Counted from the stretch's first letter, positions 26,527 through 36,464 are shown. The stretch: DNA of 64,000 bases from Spirochaetota bacterium (GCA_016932015.1 JAFGDQ010000001.1:1-64000); one strand, 5' to 3'. Made by a program: numbers and translations. The notes: generated by a model not told the origin, from the letters alone.

Positions 26527-26780
26527 TTTATCTTTTAATTATACAGTATTTTGTTTCGTATTATTTATTTAGAAAAAAATTAACAAATTTATATCTATTT
26601 AAATCAGTTATTTTACTTGAATAATTATTATCAGATTTATACTCTGAACTTTCAAACTAAACGAAATTAAAAAGCTCAAAACATACTTTACAACAATTAA
26701 CTGGATTTTACAGATAGTATGCGGCTTTTTTGATCACTTAGCATAAAAAACATAAATGACACAATAAACAGAGGTAAAAA

Positions 26781-27542
26781 ATGCTGGAATTAAAAGATTT
26801 AACATTCTCAGCACCGGATACTGAATCAAAAAAAAGCGATGCCGTCAAGGTAATTATAGATAAATTTAATTTCACCTTCGAGAAAGGCAAATTTTATGCA
26901 ATAACAGGCCCTAATGGAAGCGGAAAGACCACACTTGCCAAACTTATTATGGGAATAAATAAAACCGCCTCAGGAACAATTACTCTTGACGGAAAAGATA
27001 TAACAGGCCTTTCAATCACCGAACGCGCAAAAGCGGGAATTGCATACAGCTTTCAGAACCCGGCCCGCTTTAAAGGCACAACATTCCGCGATCTTCTCTC
27101 GATAGCTGCTAAAACCGATGATGAAAAGAAACTATTTGAAATAATAAGCCGCGTCGGTCTCTGTTCACTTGACTTTCTTGACAAACCGGTTGATTCCAAA
27201 CTTTCAGGCGGAGAAATAAAAAAAGTCGAATTGGCAACGACCATAGCCCTGAATCCTAAATTTGCCATTTATGACGAACCAGATACGGGAATAGACCTGT
27301 GGACTATTGATCCAATGGTAAAACTTCTAAAAAGAGAACAAAAGGAACAGGGTACCACAACACTTATTGTAAGTCACAATAAAGCTTTTCTTGAGGCTGC
27401 GGATGTTTTGCTGCTTATACGTGAAGGAAAAATCGCATATCAGGGAGACCTACAGGGAGCATTACCCATTCTTAATGACCTGAGCCTTTGTAATTTTTCT
27501 GATGCATTTAAAGGAGAATACGATGTTAGATGCTATAGATAA
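26781..27542 (+). CDS. sufC: SufC-like Fe-S cluster assembly ATPase
   Basis: Soluble ABC-type ATPase of 253 residues that works with a SufB/SufD-fold scaffold. Walker A GPNGSGKTT is near residues 54-62, the signature LSGGEIKKVELATTIAL has the SufC-type GGE followed by KK, and Walker B reads AIYDEPDTGIDLWT. AGAGG lies a few bases before the ATG. The downstream scaffold gene overlaps by 20 bp, so the two are translationally coupled. No sufS, sufE, sufU or second scaffold gene is nearby, which fits the archaeal-type or minimal SUF-like (SMS) pair, not the full SUF operon. Confidence 0.87.
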   Translation: MLELKDLTFSAPDTESKKSDAVKVIIDKFNFTFEKGKFYAITGPNGSGKTTLAKLIMGINKTASGTITLDGKDITGLSITERAKAGIAYSFQNPARFKGTTFRDLLSIAAKTDDEKKLFEIISRVGLCSLDFLDKPVDSKLSGGEIKKVELATTIALNPKFAIYDEPDTGIDLWTIDPMVKLLKREQKEQGTTTLIVSHNKAFLEAADVLLLIREGKIAYQGDLQGALPILNDLSLCNFSDAFKGEYDVRCYR

Positions 27543-28443
27543 AGATCTTTTAAAAGCTGTTGCCGACCTTGAAACCATACCAAAAGGCGCCTATAATATA
27601 AGAAAAAACGGAGAGCTTCTCGGAAGAGAAATTTCCGCGAATATCAATATAGAAACTAATGCCGAAGGCAATGGAATTATAATAAATATCAAGCCAGGGA
27701 CAGTTAACGAATCTGTGCACATTCCTGTTATCGTAAGCCAGGCAGGGCTTAACGATGTTGTGTACAACACATTCATTGTCGGCGAAGATTCTGATGTTAC
27801 AATAGTTGCCGGCTGCGGAATACACTGCGGCAGTTCAAAAGAACAGGGCCATGAAGGAATACATGAATTTCGTATCAAAAAAAATGCGCGAATGAAATAC
27901 GTGGAAAAACACGTAGCTCTTGGAGACGGCAAAGGGAAAAGAAGTCTTAATCCTGCAACAAAAGTGTTTATGGAAGATAACTCCTACGCGGAGATGGAGC
28001 TTTCACAGATTGGCGGAGTGGATAATGCCGACCGTATCAATGAAGCTGAGTTAGGACCCGGAGCCACTCTTCTGATAACAGAAAGAGTCATGACAGAAGG
28101 CGATCAGATAGCAAATTCAAAAAGCACAATCCTGCTTAAGGGAGAAGACTGTAAAGCGAATATTATATCAAGATCAGTCATTAAAGGCAATTCAGTACAG
28201 AATTTTTACGCGACACTTGACGCACGTGCGAAATGTTTCGGACATATAGAATGCGACGCGATAATTATGGACAACGGATCAAATGAGACAATCCCGTCTT
28301 TAATAGCAAAACATCCTGATGCCGAAATGACACACGAGGCCTCAATCGGTAAAATCGCTAATGATCAGCTGATGAAACTTATGAGTCTCGGCCTTACTTA
28401 TGATGAAGCGGTTAATCACATTCTCAAAGGATTCTTAAAGTAA
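27523..28443 (+). CDS. SufB/SufD-family Fe-S scaffold protein (minimal SUF-like system)
   Basis: Fe-S assembly scaffold of 306 residues. The start at 27523 is preceded by AAAGGAG and is better than an ATG seven codons earlier. The beta-helix core is recognisable from VAGCGIHCG (conserved SufB-type cysteines) followed by HEGIHEFRI and the C-terminal MTHEASIGKIANDQLMKLMS, where the His-Glu pair and helical tail contact SufC. It is shorter than SufB (about 470) and SufD (about 420), as in the single-scaffold SUF-like minimal systems. It probably forms a scaffold-ATPase complex with the preceding SufC. Confidence 0.83.
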   Translation: MLDAIDKDLLKAVADLETIPKGAYNIRKNGELLGREISANINIETNAEGNGIIINIKPGTVNESVHIPVIVSQAGLNDVVYNTFIVGEDSDVTIVAGCGIHCGSSKEQGHEGIHEFRIKKNARMKYVEKHVALGDGKGKRSLNPATKVFMEDNSYAEMELSQIGGVDNADRINEAELGPGATLLITERVMTEGDQIANSKSTILLKGEDCKANIISRSVIKGNSVQNFYATLDARAKCFGHIECDAIIMDNGSNETIPSLIAKHPDAEMTHEASIGKIANDQLMKLMSLGLTYDEAVNHILKGFLK

Positions 28444-28531
28444 TCCCTGATTGGTTATATTCGTTTTCATAAACATTTTAAACAGCAGATTAACGGATAA
28501 TAAAGAGAACCGGTTATTACTGCGAAAAAAT

Positions 28532-29380
28532 CTAAATTTTTTCTGCAGCTACTATCATCATATCACCCATATAAAATTTCTTTGCAGAATAATCCGCGAA
28601 TTTTCTTAAAAACGATCCGCTGACACCTACATTGCTTCCATAAGTTTTGTATCCTGATATTGTGAATCCGGACTTATTCAGCAATGTTTTCAGTGTCCTG
28701 TATGAAAAAAAATAAATATGCTCAGGAAAGTTAAAGAATCTCCAGGAACTTCCGAACAGGTTCATAAAATTTATGCCTCCAACCCTGCATGTTGATATAT
28801 ACAGCATTCCGCCTTTCTTCAGATCGGCATATGCCTTTTCCAGTACCAGTTCAGGATGATGCAAATGTTCAATTGTTGCCCATAATGTAATCAGATCAAA
28901 TTTTTGCGAAAAATTGAATTCCAGGTAATTGCCGAATTCAACATTCAGTCTGTTATCAACAGCAAACTGTACGCAATCACGCGAAATATCAATTCCCTTC
29001 GATTCCCACCCTCTTTCTTTCAGATAATTTACAAAATAGCCCGCAGCACAACCAATATCCAGACTGCGTTTTTTTTCATTTAGACTTTTTTCAAAATCAA
29101 AAAATCCAAGATCCTCAAGATTCAGTTTAAATACACGTTCTATTTCATCCCTTACATCTCCAGAAAAATAATTATTATATCCCCTGTCAGTTCTTTTCGA
29201 GAAATAAATGCCTGTATAATATTTTTCTATTTCTTTCTCATCAGGTACTTCTTCAAGAAACATCAGTCCGCACCCGGAACACATAACAAGATTAAACACA
29301 TCCCCACTGCCGGACTCTTTACCGAATATGAATCTTTGTCTCTCTGAACCACAGATAATGCACTTCTTATTTGAAATCAT
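28532..29380 (-). CDS. Zinc-ribbon class I SAM methyltransferase
   Basis: A 282-residue protein with an N-terminal four-cysteine ribbon (CIIC at 6-9 and CSGC at 34-37), then a Rossmann methyltransferase with motif I SLDIGCAAGY (about 108-117), GIDIS at the end of strand 2 and DLITLWATIEHLHHPE. This arrangement is common in methyltransferases acting on sugars or on surface polysaccharide intermediates. It lies between the Fe-S pair and lpxB in a convergent/tandem arrangement without an obvious partner, so the substrate is unknown. Confidence 0.83.
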   Translation of the reverse strand: MISNKKCIICGSERQRFIFGKESGSGDVFNLVMCSGCGLMFLEEVPDEKEIEKYYTGIYFSKRTDRGYNNYFSGDVRDEIERVFKLNLEDLGFFDFEKSLNEKKRSLDIGCAAGYFVNYLKERGWESKGIDISRDCVQFAVDNRLNVEFGNYLEFNFSQKFDLITLWATIEHLHHPELVLEKAYADLKKGGMLYISTCRVGGINFMNLFGSSWRFFNFPEHIYFFSYRTLKTLLNKSGFTISGYKTYGSNVGVSGSFLRKFADYSAKKFYMGDMMIVAAEKI

Positions 29381-29498
29381 AAAACCCTCAAATTGTTATT
29401 ACTAAGGATATTTATATGACTTAGGTTTACTAAATTTACCGATTGCCAATCATAAAATTTACAGCTGAATAGTCTTATGATAATTTACTTAATCTCTG

Positions 29499-30629
29499 CT
29501 ATTCATTTATCAAAGACAAAACAATATCAGCTATTCTGTTTATCGCTCCTCTGTCACCAAGTTTTGACCGGACAACATTTATTTCAGAAATTATTTTGCT
29601 CATTTTATCATTATTATCCAGATATGCCGAGACTTCTTTAAAAATATTCTTCCCGTTCATATCTCTCTGCAGCAATTCAGGACAAATTCTTTTGCCTGCA
29701 ACAATATTAACAAGAGAGATATCCTTTACCCTGATAAGCATTCTGCCGAGCAGTTCTGAAACAATATCAACCTTATAAATTACGACCATCGGTTTTCCTA
29801 CTACAGCTCCCTCAAGCGTAGCGGTTCCAGAAGACATTATCAGAAAATCCGACTTTTCCATTGCTTTATAGGTATTATTATAAATAAAGCTGATATCCAG
29901 ATCAGCATATAAAGGATTTTCAGAATATTTTTTTATACGCTCAACCGAATCATGATTAAGCACGGGAATCAGAAAAGAACAGCTATATTTATTTTTCAGC
30001 ATGCAGGCTGCCTCAAGCATTGCAGGCACATGCCGCTGTATTTCACTCACTCTGGATCCGGGCATAAGGCATATCAGGGGATGATTAGAATCATATAAAA
30101 TTTCATCACCCTGCTCCAGACCTATGGCAACATTGTCAACAAGAGGGTTGCCTGCAAAGTATGCCCTGACACCTTCTTTTCTGTAAATTTCCTCCTCAAA
30201 AGGATAGAATACAATCATGGCATCCACATTTTTCCTGATTTTTTTAATTCGTGAGTAATGCCATGCCCAGATTTGAGGGGAAATATAATATATGACTTTA
30301 ATATTTTTTTTCTTCAGTTGTTGCGCAAGCTGCAGATTAAAGCCCGGAAAATCAATCAATATCACAGTATCAATATGATTTTCAGTAATAAATACCGGAA
30401 TGTTTTTTAGAGCTTTTCTATAGAAAAATAATTTTAAAACAGGCTCAACAAATCCCATACTTACGAAATCGGAATAATCATATATAAGCTCAACGCCTTC
30501 TTTTTTAAGCTGCTCACCGCCCACACCAAAAAAAGTCAATGAAGAGCTTAATCTCTTTAATGCACTCACAAGCCTGCCCGCATGTATATCGCCACTGGCT
30601 TCTCCGGCCATTACAAATATTTTTTTCAT
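29499..30629 (-). CDS. lpxB: Lipid-A-disaccharide synthase
   Basis: Peripheral membrane glycosyltransferase (GT19) that joins UDP-2,3-diacylglucosamine to lipid X, making the lipid A disaccharide. With the start at MKKIFVMAGEASGD the protein has 376 residues, normal for LpxB; the open frame extends 18 codons further upstream but the extension is not conserved in character. Family motifs are GEASGD at 8-13, SPQIWAWHYSRIKKI and PGSRVSEIQRH, followed by MSSGTATLEGAVVGKPMVV. Its presence shows the organism makes lipopolysaccharide, which narrows the spirochaete lineages possible. Confidence 0.93.
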   Translation of the reverse strand: MKKIFVMAGEASGDIHAGRLVSALKRLSSSLTFFGVGGEQLKKEGVELIYDYSDFVSMGFVEPVLKLFFYRKALKNIPVFITENHIDTVILIDFPGFNLQLAQQLKKKNIKVIYYISPQIWAWHYSRIKKIRKNVDAMIVFYPFEEEIYRKEGVRAYFAGNPLVDNVAIGLEQGDEILYDSNHPLICLMPGSRVSEIQRHVPAMLEAACMLKNKYSCSFLIPVLNHDSVERIKKYSENPLYADLDISFIYNNTYKAMEKSDFLIMSSGTATLEGAVVGKPMVVIYKVDIVSELLGRMLIRVKDISLVNIVAGKRICPELLQRDMNGKNIFKEVSAYLDNNDKMSKIISEINVVRSKLGDRGAINRIADIVLSLINE

Positions 30630-30842
30630 TTTTTCATTTAACCCAGGCAAAAACATCTTTAAAATTTTAACAAATGTCAACAAGATTCATTCAAAATGGA
30701 TAATTATCTCTTTATCCGTTTTTTAATTATATTAACGGAATTCTGTTGACATTATAAAAATCGGATAAATCGTTTTAATATTACGCATGATTTTCCGGAA
30801 TATTTTATTAATTTATAAAAGCAAAATCCTTCAGAGAAACAT

Positions 30843-31760
30843 ATGAATGACAGCATATACTGGATAGCACTGGAAAGAGCAAAAGGCATCGGGCCTGCGA
30901 ATCTTAAAATGATCTACGACACTCTTGCCGGGCCGGGCTTATCAATTACAGATCTTTTCAGCCTGACAAAGGAAGAAATTACAGCAGAATTTTCTTTTCA
31001 TGAAAAAATCGCAGATGCAATTATAGAAGCAAAGGATCTGGTATTTGAAATTGAAAAAATATATCATGAACTGATTGACCATCATATAGAAACAATCCTC
31101 TTCTGCGAATCATCCTACCCTGAGCATCTGCACAAAACACTTGGAACTGCAATTCCTCCTGTCCTGTATACATTCGGGAATAAAAATATTTTAAAGATGA
31201 AGGGAGTTGCAGTTCTTACAGAGAATGAATCAAGCGAAAAAGGAGAAAAAATAGCTTTTCTTGCTGCTAAAGAGCTTTCAATTCATAAAATTGCAACAAT
31301 AAGCGGATTAACAAATGAACTTAATTTTACACAAAAAGGAGCATTGACTCATAACGGCAATATTATAGCAATATTACCCTATGGCATATTAAATTTCAAA
31401 TTTGCGGATTTTTTTAAAAATGTAAACTCATATGATAATCTTTTAATTATATCAGCATTTTATCCGAAAACCGAATTTAACAAATTCAACATTTTTATTC
31501 GCAACAGAATAGCCTGTGCTTTATCTCATGCTGTTTATATAGTAGAATCATCCGGGGAAGGAGAAATCGCGGAAGCAGTAAAATCAGCTGAAAAACTGAA
31601 ATTACCCTTATTCACAACAGAATATAAAGACTATCCTCCAAGCGCTCAATTCAACAAAAAGTTAATAGAAGACGGGGCAAAGCCCGTAAAAGGCAGGATG
31701 GTAAACGATGAACTCACTCCAAATCTGGATGAGCTCATCGGCCTGGTAAAATTTAAATAA
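30843..31760 (+). CDS. dprA: Diverged DprA/Smf-like DNA-processing protein
   Basis: A 305-residue protein with the DprA plan. There is an N-terminal helix-hairpin-helix-like segment (GIGPANLKMIYDTL, 16-29). The Rossmann core has TISGLTNELNFTQKGAL in place of the usual SGLARGIDAAAHRGAL, NIIAILPYGI in place of IAVLGCGLD, and FNIFIRNRIACALSHAVYIVES matching FP.RNRIIAGLS..VLVVEA. It lacks the canonical GSR near strand 1 (VAVLTENESS instead) and the C-terminal winged-helix domain. Classical DprA loads RecA on single-stranded DNA in transformation; activity of this diverged copy is uncertain. Confidence 0.78.
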   Translation: MNDSIYWIALERAKGIGPANLKMIYDTLAGPGLSITDLFSLTKEEITAEFSFHEKIADAIIEAKDLVFEIEKIYHELIDHHIETILFCESSYPEHLHKTLGTAIPPVLYTFGNKNILKMKGVAVLTENESSEKGEKIAFLAAKELSIHKIATISGLTNELNFTQKGALTHNGNIIAILPYGILNFKFADFFKNVNSYDNLLIISAFYPKTEFNKFNIFIRNRIACALSHAVYIVESSGEGEIAEAVKSAEKLKLPLFTTEYKDYPPSAQFNKKLIEDGAKPVKGRMVNDELTPNLDELIGLVKFK

Positions 31761-31771
31761 AAATTAACTCT

Positions 31772-31972
31772 TTACTTAATTTTATATTTCTTCTTAAATT
31801 TCTCAACACGTCCTGTGCTGTCGACTATTTTCTGTTTCTTTGTGTAAAATGGATGACAATTTGAACAGATTTCCACGTGAAGATCTTTCACTGTAGATCT
31901 TGTCTTGAATTCCTGTCCGCATGCGCATTTTATTACTGTCTCTTCGTAAGCAGGATGTATACCTTCTTTCAT
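31772..31972 (-). CDS. rpmE: 50S ribosomal protein L31 (zinc-binding form)
   Basis: A 66-residue ribosomal protein with the L31 pattern [11 protein letters not shown], the zinc ligands C16, C18 (CACG) and C36xxC39 (CSNC), and [27 protein letters not shown] lies a few bases before the ATG. It follows rho on the same strand by 44 bp, a common arrangement, so both are likely cotranscribed. Confidence 0.95.
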   Translation of the reverse strand: MKEGIHPAYEETVIKCACGQEFKTRSTVKDLHVEICSNCHPFYTKKQKIVDSTGRVEKFKKKYKIK

Positions 31973-32016
31973 TTCAATCTCCTGATATATTCTCGTATAT
32001 ATTATTTTTCTTTAAA

Positions 32017-33423
32017 TCAACCTGAATTCATAGCAGCAAAGAACGCTTTATTATTCTTTGTAGCCTTCATTTTCTCAACAAGAAGTTCCATTGCTTCCAC
32101 AGGACTCATAGGAGCAATAGCCTTACGTAAAACCCATAATTTATTAAGTTCTTCTTCGTCAAGTAATAATTCTTCCTTTCTGGTGGCAGATTTATTAATA
32201 TCAATTGCAGGGAATACTCTTCTATCTACAAGTTTTCTGTCAAGATTTATTTCACAGTTACCGGTTCCCTTGAATTCTTCAAAAATAACCTCATCCATAC
32301 GGCTTCCGGTATCAATAAGTGCTGTAGCAAGAACAGTAAGGCTGCCGCCTTCTTCAATATTTCTCGCAGCTCCGAAAAATCTTTTAGGCTTATGCAAGGC
32401 GTTTGAATCAACACCACCGGACAGGATTTTACCGCTTGAAGGAACAACCTGGTTATATGCCCTGGCTAATCTTGTTATTGAATCAAGCAGGATCACAACA
32501 TCCTTTTTATGCTCAACAAGCCTCTTGGCCTTTTCCATAACCATTTCAGCAACCTGAACGTGCCTACCCGCAGGTTCGTCAAATGTTGAGGAAATAACCT
32601 CACCTTTGACAGAACGCTGCATATCCGTAACCTCTTCAGGCCTTTCATCAATAAGCAGTACTATAAGATAAACTTCAGGATGATTTGTCGTAATTGAATT
32701 TGCTATCTGCTGGAGAAGAATGGTTTTACCTGTTCTCGGCGGAGCGACAATCAATGCGCGCTGTCCTTTTCCCAAAGGTGTGAATATATTGACAATCCGC
32801 ATGCTTACATTCTGCGTATCTGTCTCAAGAACAATCCTTTCCTCAGGATAAAGAGGAGTTAAATTATCAAAAAGAACTCTTTTCTGCAGTTTTTCCGGAT
32901 GTTCGTCATTTACCGCTTCAATTCTGAGCAATGCAAAAAATCTCTCATTGTCTTTTGGAGGCCTGATCTGGCCTGTTACATTATCTCCGGTTCTTAATCC
33001 GAACAGTCTGATCTGTGAAGGAGAGACATAGATGTCATCCTGGCCTGGCAAATAGTTATAATTCGGAGACCTGAGAAAACCGTACCCGTCACTTAAAATT
33101 TCAAGTACTCCGCTTGAAAATATCAGTCCGCTTCGTTCAGTCTGTACTTTTAATATCTCATATATAATTTCCTGCTTTTTTAAGCCGGATATTCCTTCAA
33201 GCCCCATCTCGCGGGAAAGGGCGGTTAATTCACTTATTGTTTTATCCTTAAGTTCAGCCAGATCCAGTTTATTTCCGTTATTGCCGGCTGCTTTCTTTTT
33301 ATCACTGCGATTATCCGGCTTTGACCTTCCTTCACCCTTGTTTAATGCAGATGCCGGTTTTTTTTCCTGATCGTTATCGCTCTTGTTTTTCACTTCCTCT
33401 TTAATTGCTTCTGATTTTGCCAT
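32017..33423 (-). CDS. rho: Transcription termination factor Rho
   Basis: Hexameric RNA-dependent helicase, 468 residues. A charged, probably disordered N-terminal extension (1-50, rich in K, D, N, S) precedes the Rho_N helical domain ([21 protein letters not shown]), the RNA-binding cold-shock domain ([17 protein letters not shown]) and the ATPase (Walker [61 protein letters not shown]). The extension makes it about 50 residues longer than E. coli Rho; such inserts occur in several phyla. AAGGTG precedes the start. rpmE follows. Confidence 0.97.
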   Translation of the reverse strand: MAKSEAIKEEVKNKSDNDQEKKPASALNKGEGRSKPDNRSDKKKAAGNNGNKLDLAELKDKTISELTALSREMGLEGISGLKKQEIIYEILKVQTERSGLIFSSGVLEILSDGYGFLRSPNYNYLPGQDDIYVSPSQIRLFGLRTGDNVTGQIRPPKDNERFFALLRIEAVNDEHPEKLQKRVLFDNLTPLYPEERIVLETDTQNVSMRIVNIFTPLGKGQRALIVAPPRTGKTILLQQIANSITTNHPEVYLIVLLIDERPEEVTDMQRSVKGEVISSTFDEPAGRHVQVAEMVMEKAKRLVEHKKDVVILLDSITRLARAYNQVVPSSGKILSGGVDSNALHKPKRFFGAARNIEEGGSLTVLATALIDTGSRMDEVIFEEFKGTGNCEINLDRKLVDRRVFPAIDINKSATRKEELLLDEEELNKLWVLRKAIAPMSPVEAMELLVEKMKATKNNKAFFAAMNSG

Positions 33424-34684
33424 AAATCACCTTTAAATTAATTAGTATTTCAACTTTATTATTTTCATTATTGTATGTTAACATATTATTTATGTCTTTA
33501 TAACTTCACGTGACAAATTGTATAACCGGTAAAACCTGAACTAAAAATACACGTTTTTACAAAACCTGTAATTCATAAAATTCTAAAATCACTGATATAT
33601 ATATTTTGATTAAATTGGATTTCAGATTAATTATTTTTCTCTTGCAGGATTAGAAAAATATTATAATAGTAATGGAGATATTGTTTCATAATATACTATG
33701 AAGATGTATAATATAATCAAAAATTTAACTTATGATTAAACAACGCAAAGCTTCAATATTCATTTTATTGCAATAATATGCAGTCTATAGATAATCCTGA
33801 CAGGTTATTTATCTTTATCGTATTCAAGATTCAGAAATCCGGCTTTAAGTGTTTTATAATCAGGAAATTATAACTAATATATTAGCATTGTAAAATTTAG
33901 TCTCATAAATAATTTAACCAAATGAGATTAAAAATCTTTTTCTCTTAGAAAATATTTGTATAATTATACAATGTCCCGGCATAGAATATGCAGAATAAAA
34001 ATATTTCCCAAAAAACCAGGATTTATTTAAAGAGATGGTGCTAACTTATTATTGTTTCAGAAGTTTCTGCTCTTGTTATAAAAGAATTCTAAAGCTTACA
34101 ACCATGAGGATAATAAATGGAATTATCTTTACTGTTACTAATTTAGTATGTATCCGGTATTTAGTCAAGAAAAATATTCAAGAAAATTTAAAACTTCATA
34201 CCGGAGTTATTTAATTATTATTTTTATTTCTTGACAATGCTAATATTAATAGTAAAATATAAATACTTTAAAGTATGTTTAAATAAAGCTTTTCACTGAT
34301 TTTGTACAGAATCTCCTCCTGGTGAGAATATCCCGCTGGAGAATTAATTATAATATATTCCCTATATTCAGGTATGATTTTCAATAAATGGTAGTAATAT
34401 ACGATACAGAATTATTATTTTTTTATTTTTTTTAATCTTGGGTTATTTTATATTTAATTTCTATACTCATTATTCCGATTATAAACATAAGGTCTAATAT
34501 AATTTATTTCTATTGAAAATCATTGTTCATAAGAATACAGGTCTTTCATATAGAAAATAGTTATTACTTTATTTGTTTTCAAAGAATAATTACTTATTAA
34601 ATCAGGCATAAATTCTTAGATCTTTTGCCTGGAAAAGGCGGCTGGATTTGGTTGCCAATAAACTATTTAGAAAGGAGTCCAAAG
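33424..34684. other. 1.26-kb intergenic region upstream of flaA
   Basis: The longest gene-free stretch in the window, extremely AT-rich, between the divergent rho and flaA genes. I see no credible ORF and no tRNA-like fold. It includes a candidate promoter with an adjacent palindrome (see separate entry) and short frames such as a 36-codon one from 34104 without a ribosome binding site. A small RNA could be hidden here; the sequence gives no decisive sign. Confidence 0.6.
34231..34276 (+). promoter_or_regulatory. Candidate flaA promoter with overlapping palindrome
   Basis: TTGACA (34231-34236), a 16-bp spacer and TAAAAT (34253-34258), followed within five bases by the perfect 14-bp palindrome ATACTTTAAAGTAT (34263-34276), which would sit near the transcription start and could be an operator. 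If used, the flaA leader would be about 410 nt. A nearer, unrecognised promoter remains possible. Confidence 0.4.
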
Positions 34685-35446
34685 ATGAAAAGGGAGGTCA
34701 AATTATTATTGCCTGTTTTCATGATCGGATTAGCGATTTTATTTCTTGGAATCGGCGACGTTACTCTGCAAGCACAACAAACCTCTGAATCCGAAAAAGA
34801 AACTACAACCGAGTCAACATCAAAAAAACAAAAAACCGGTCTCGTTGAAGACTGGATGAGTGATTTTGAAGCGTGCGAAGACTGGAGAGCAAAATCGACC
34901 AGTCCTCTTGGCGATACAAAGATACGCAAGATTCCGGGGAAACCCAGGCCTCTTGACAAGGACGGTAACATTGTAGAGATACCTAATGAACAGACTGATG
35001 ACAACGGCCTTACTCATAAGAATGAAAATGTCATTGGGGTTAAATCCTATTTTGTCGACAGAGGATATGACAGAGTTGAAGTACTGCCTCCGAATGAATA
35101 TATTATCAGAGGAAAAGCAAAGGAAATAAAAATTTGGGCCCTTGGCAGAAAATTAAGACATACTCTTTATGTAAAATTAAGAGATTATAGAGGAAAATTA
35201 CATAAAGTAAAAGTCAGCAGACTTGATTTCTGGGGTTGGAAAGAATTATCAGTAATCGTACCTGGATGGATGCCTCAGTCAGCCAGTTATGCGATGCTGG
35301 ACAAAAATCTGCATTTTGTATCCTTCTTTGTTGAGAGTGACCGCTTTGAAGCACCTGGAACATTCTATTTTTATCTTGATAATTTTAGAATTATTACTGA
35401 TCTCTCAGAATTTACAGGCGACACATTTATCAAGGATACATGGTAA
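34685..35446 (+). CDS. flaA: Flagellar filament outer-layer (sheath) protein, FlaA family, copy 1
   Basis: Periplasmic flagellar protein of 253 residues; FlaA coats the FlaB core of spirochaete endoflagella. The ATG at 34685 follows AAAGGAG and opens a signal peptide (MKREVKLLLPV to LQA near residue 30). After a Ser/Thr/Lys-rich linker comes the FlaA domain: VEDWMSDFEACEDWRAKS, GVKSYFVDRGYDRVEVLPP, the strand pair IKIWALGRKLRHTLYVKLRD, and a terminal YFYLDNFRIITDL. An upstream in-frame ATG at 34625 is rejected because it destroys the signal peptide. A second paralogue follows after 65 bp. Confidence 0.88.
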   Translation: MKREVKLLLPVFMIGLAILFLGIGDVTLQAQQTSESEKETTTESTSKKQKTGLVEDWMSDFEACEDWRAKSTSPLGDTKIRKIPGKPRPLDKDGNIVEIPNEQTDDNGLTHKNENVIGVKSYFVDRGYDRVEVLPPNEYIIRGKAKEIKIWALGRKLRHTLYVKLRDYRGKLHKVKVSRLDFWGWKELSVIVPGWMPQSASYAMLDKNLHFVSFFVESDRFEAPGTFYFYLDNFRIITDLSEFTGDTFIKDTW

Positions 35447-35511
35447 AGTTTAATATACTTCTAAATATCTTTAAATACGAAGCTATGAATCGAACCCTAC
35501 GGAGGTAATAA

Positions 35512-36375
35512 ATGAAAATAGGATTTAAGGTTTTATCTTTGGCTGCTATAGTGGCTGCCATTGTTTTATTCGGCTATCCGCATATTCAATCGGCGCATTC
35601 AAAAATAATTACAAATGTACCGTCAGATATCAGTGCCCAGGAACTCAGGGCAATAGTAATTGAAGATTTTGAAAAAACAGCGGACTGGCAGGTAGAATCA
35701 ACACCCAAAAAAAATCCGGACCCGAAAAAAGACCCCGTCCCTTCCCTTCAGCTGAAATATCTTGACGGTGCTCCCTCAGATCTTACCCCTGAAAGATGGA
35801 CACAAGACAAGAAAGGAATGGAGGCAAAAAAAATACTGGGCTTACATTTCAGGTTTAAATACCCTGGATTCAACTCAGTTCACATAATTCCCCCCCCTGA
35901 AGTACAGTGGGATGATCAGACAAAAAAAGTTATGACTTATGATTCCAGAGTGGGCAAATACGTTCAGGAACGTGCAATTCAGCTTCCGGGACAATCAAGA
36001 GGTCTTTCCATGTGGGTACACGGAAGAGGAAATGATTACTATCTTGAAGCCTGGGTAAAAGACTGGAAAGGAGAAGTACATATTATAAAATTCGGTTCCA
36101 TGAACTTTGTAGGCTGGAGGCCGCTGGTTGCACAGATTCCGCCCTACATTCCTCAGGAAATTGAATCGTATCCTCAGACAAAACTTTTAAAAATCGTCAG
36201 ATTTGTAATCAGGTCAACACCTGACTCAATAACTGAAGATACTTATATGTTTTTTGATCAGTTAAAGGTATTAACAGATGTATTTGAAGTTAACTTTGAC
36301 GGTCAGGATCTTCATAAAGCCTTTGAGGAAGGCGGATCCGGTTCTTCATCTGAAGAAAAACCTTCAGAAAAATGA
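35512..36375 (+). CDS. flaA: Flagellar filament outer-layer (sheath) protein, FlaA family, copy 2
   Basis: Second FlaA-family protein, 287 residues, cotranscribed with the first. ACGGAGG precedes the ATG. A signal peptide (cleavage near residue 28, SAHSK) leads to the same core: VIEDFEKTADWQVES, LGLHFRFKYPGFNSVHIIPPP, GLSMWVHGRGNDYYLEAWVKD, and DTYMFFDQLKVLTD. An acidic Ser/Gly/Glu tail (residues about 268-287) has no counterpart in copy 1. Two non-identical FlaA proteins per genome are known in Leptospira and treponemes, where both contribute to filament curvature; the same is inferred here. Confidence 0.88.
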   Translation: MKIGFKVLSLAAIVAAIVLFGYPHIQSAHSKIITNVPSDISAQELRAIVIEDFEKTADWQVESTPKKNPDPKKDPVPSLQLKYLDGAPSDLTPERWTQDKKGMEAKKILGLHFRFKYPGFNSVHIIPPPEVQWDDQTKKVMTYDSRVGKYVQERAIQLPGQSRGLSMWVHGRGNDYYLEAWVKDWKGEVHIIKFGSMNFVGWRPLVAQIPPYIPQEIESYPQTKLLKIVRFVIRSTPDSITEDTYMFFDQLKVLTDVFEVNFDGQDLHKAFEEGGSGSSSEEKPSEK

Positions 36376-36424
36376 TGAAATAAGTATTAACTTTATATAA
36401 AAATAACAGTTTTATTTTAATATA

Positions 36425-36464
36425 AGAATACCCATCCTCTGGAAGTGATGGGTATTCTATTTTT
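36425..36464 (+). terminator. Rho-independent terminator of the flaA operon
   Basis: A 12-bp perfect stem AGAATACCCATC / GATGGGTATTCT (36425-36436 with 36447-36458) over a ten-base loop, then ATTTTT, 50 bp beyond the second flaA stop. The remaining 280 bp to the greA start hold no gene. Confidence 0.9.

Noticed and set aside
31877-32557. 226-codon frame antisense to rpmE and rho
   Set aside because: It covers the ends of two certain genes; its composition (runs of Ser, Leu and Phe) is that of a reverse-complement shadow.
34104-34214. 36-codon open frame in the flaA upstream region
   Set aside because: No ribosome binding site, no recognisable protein, and frames of this length are expected by chance in AT-rich DNA.
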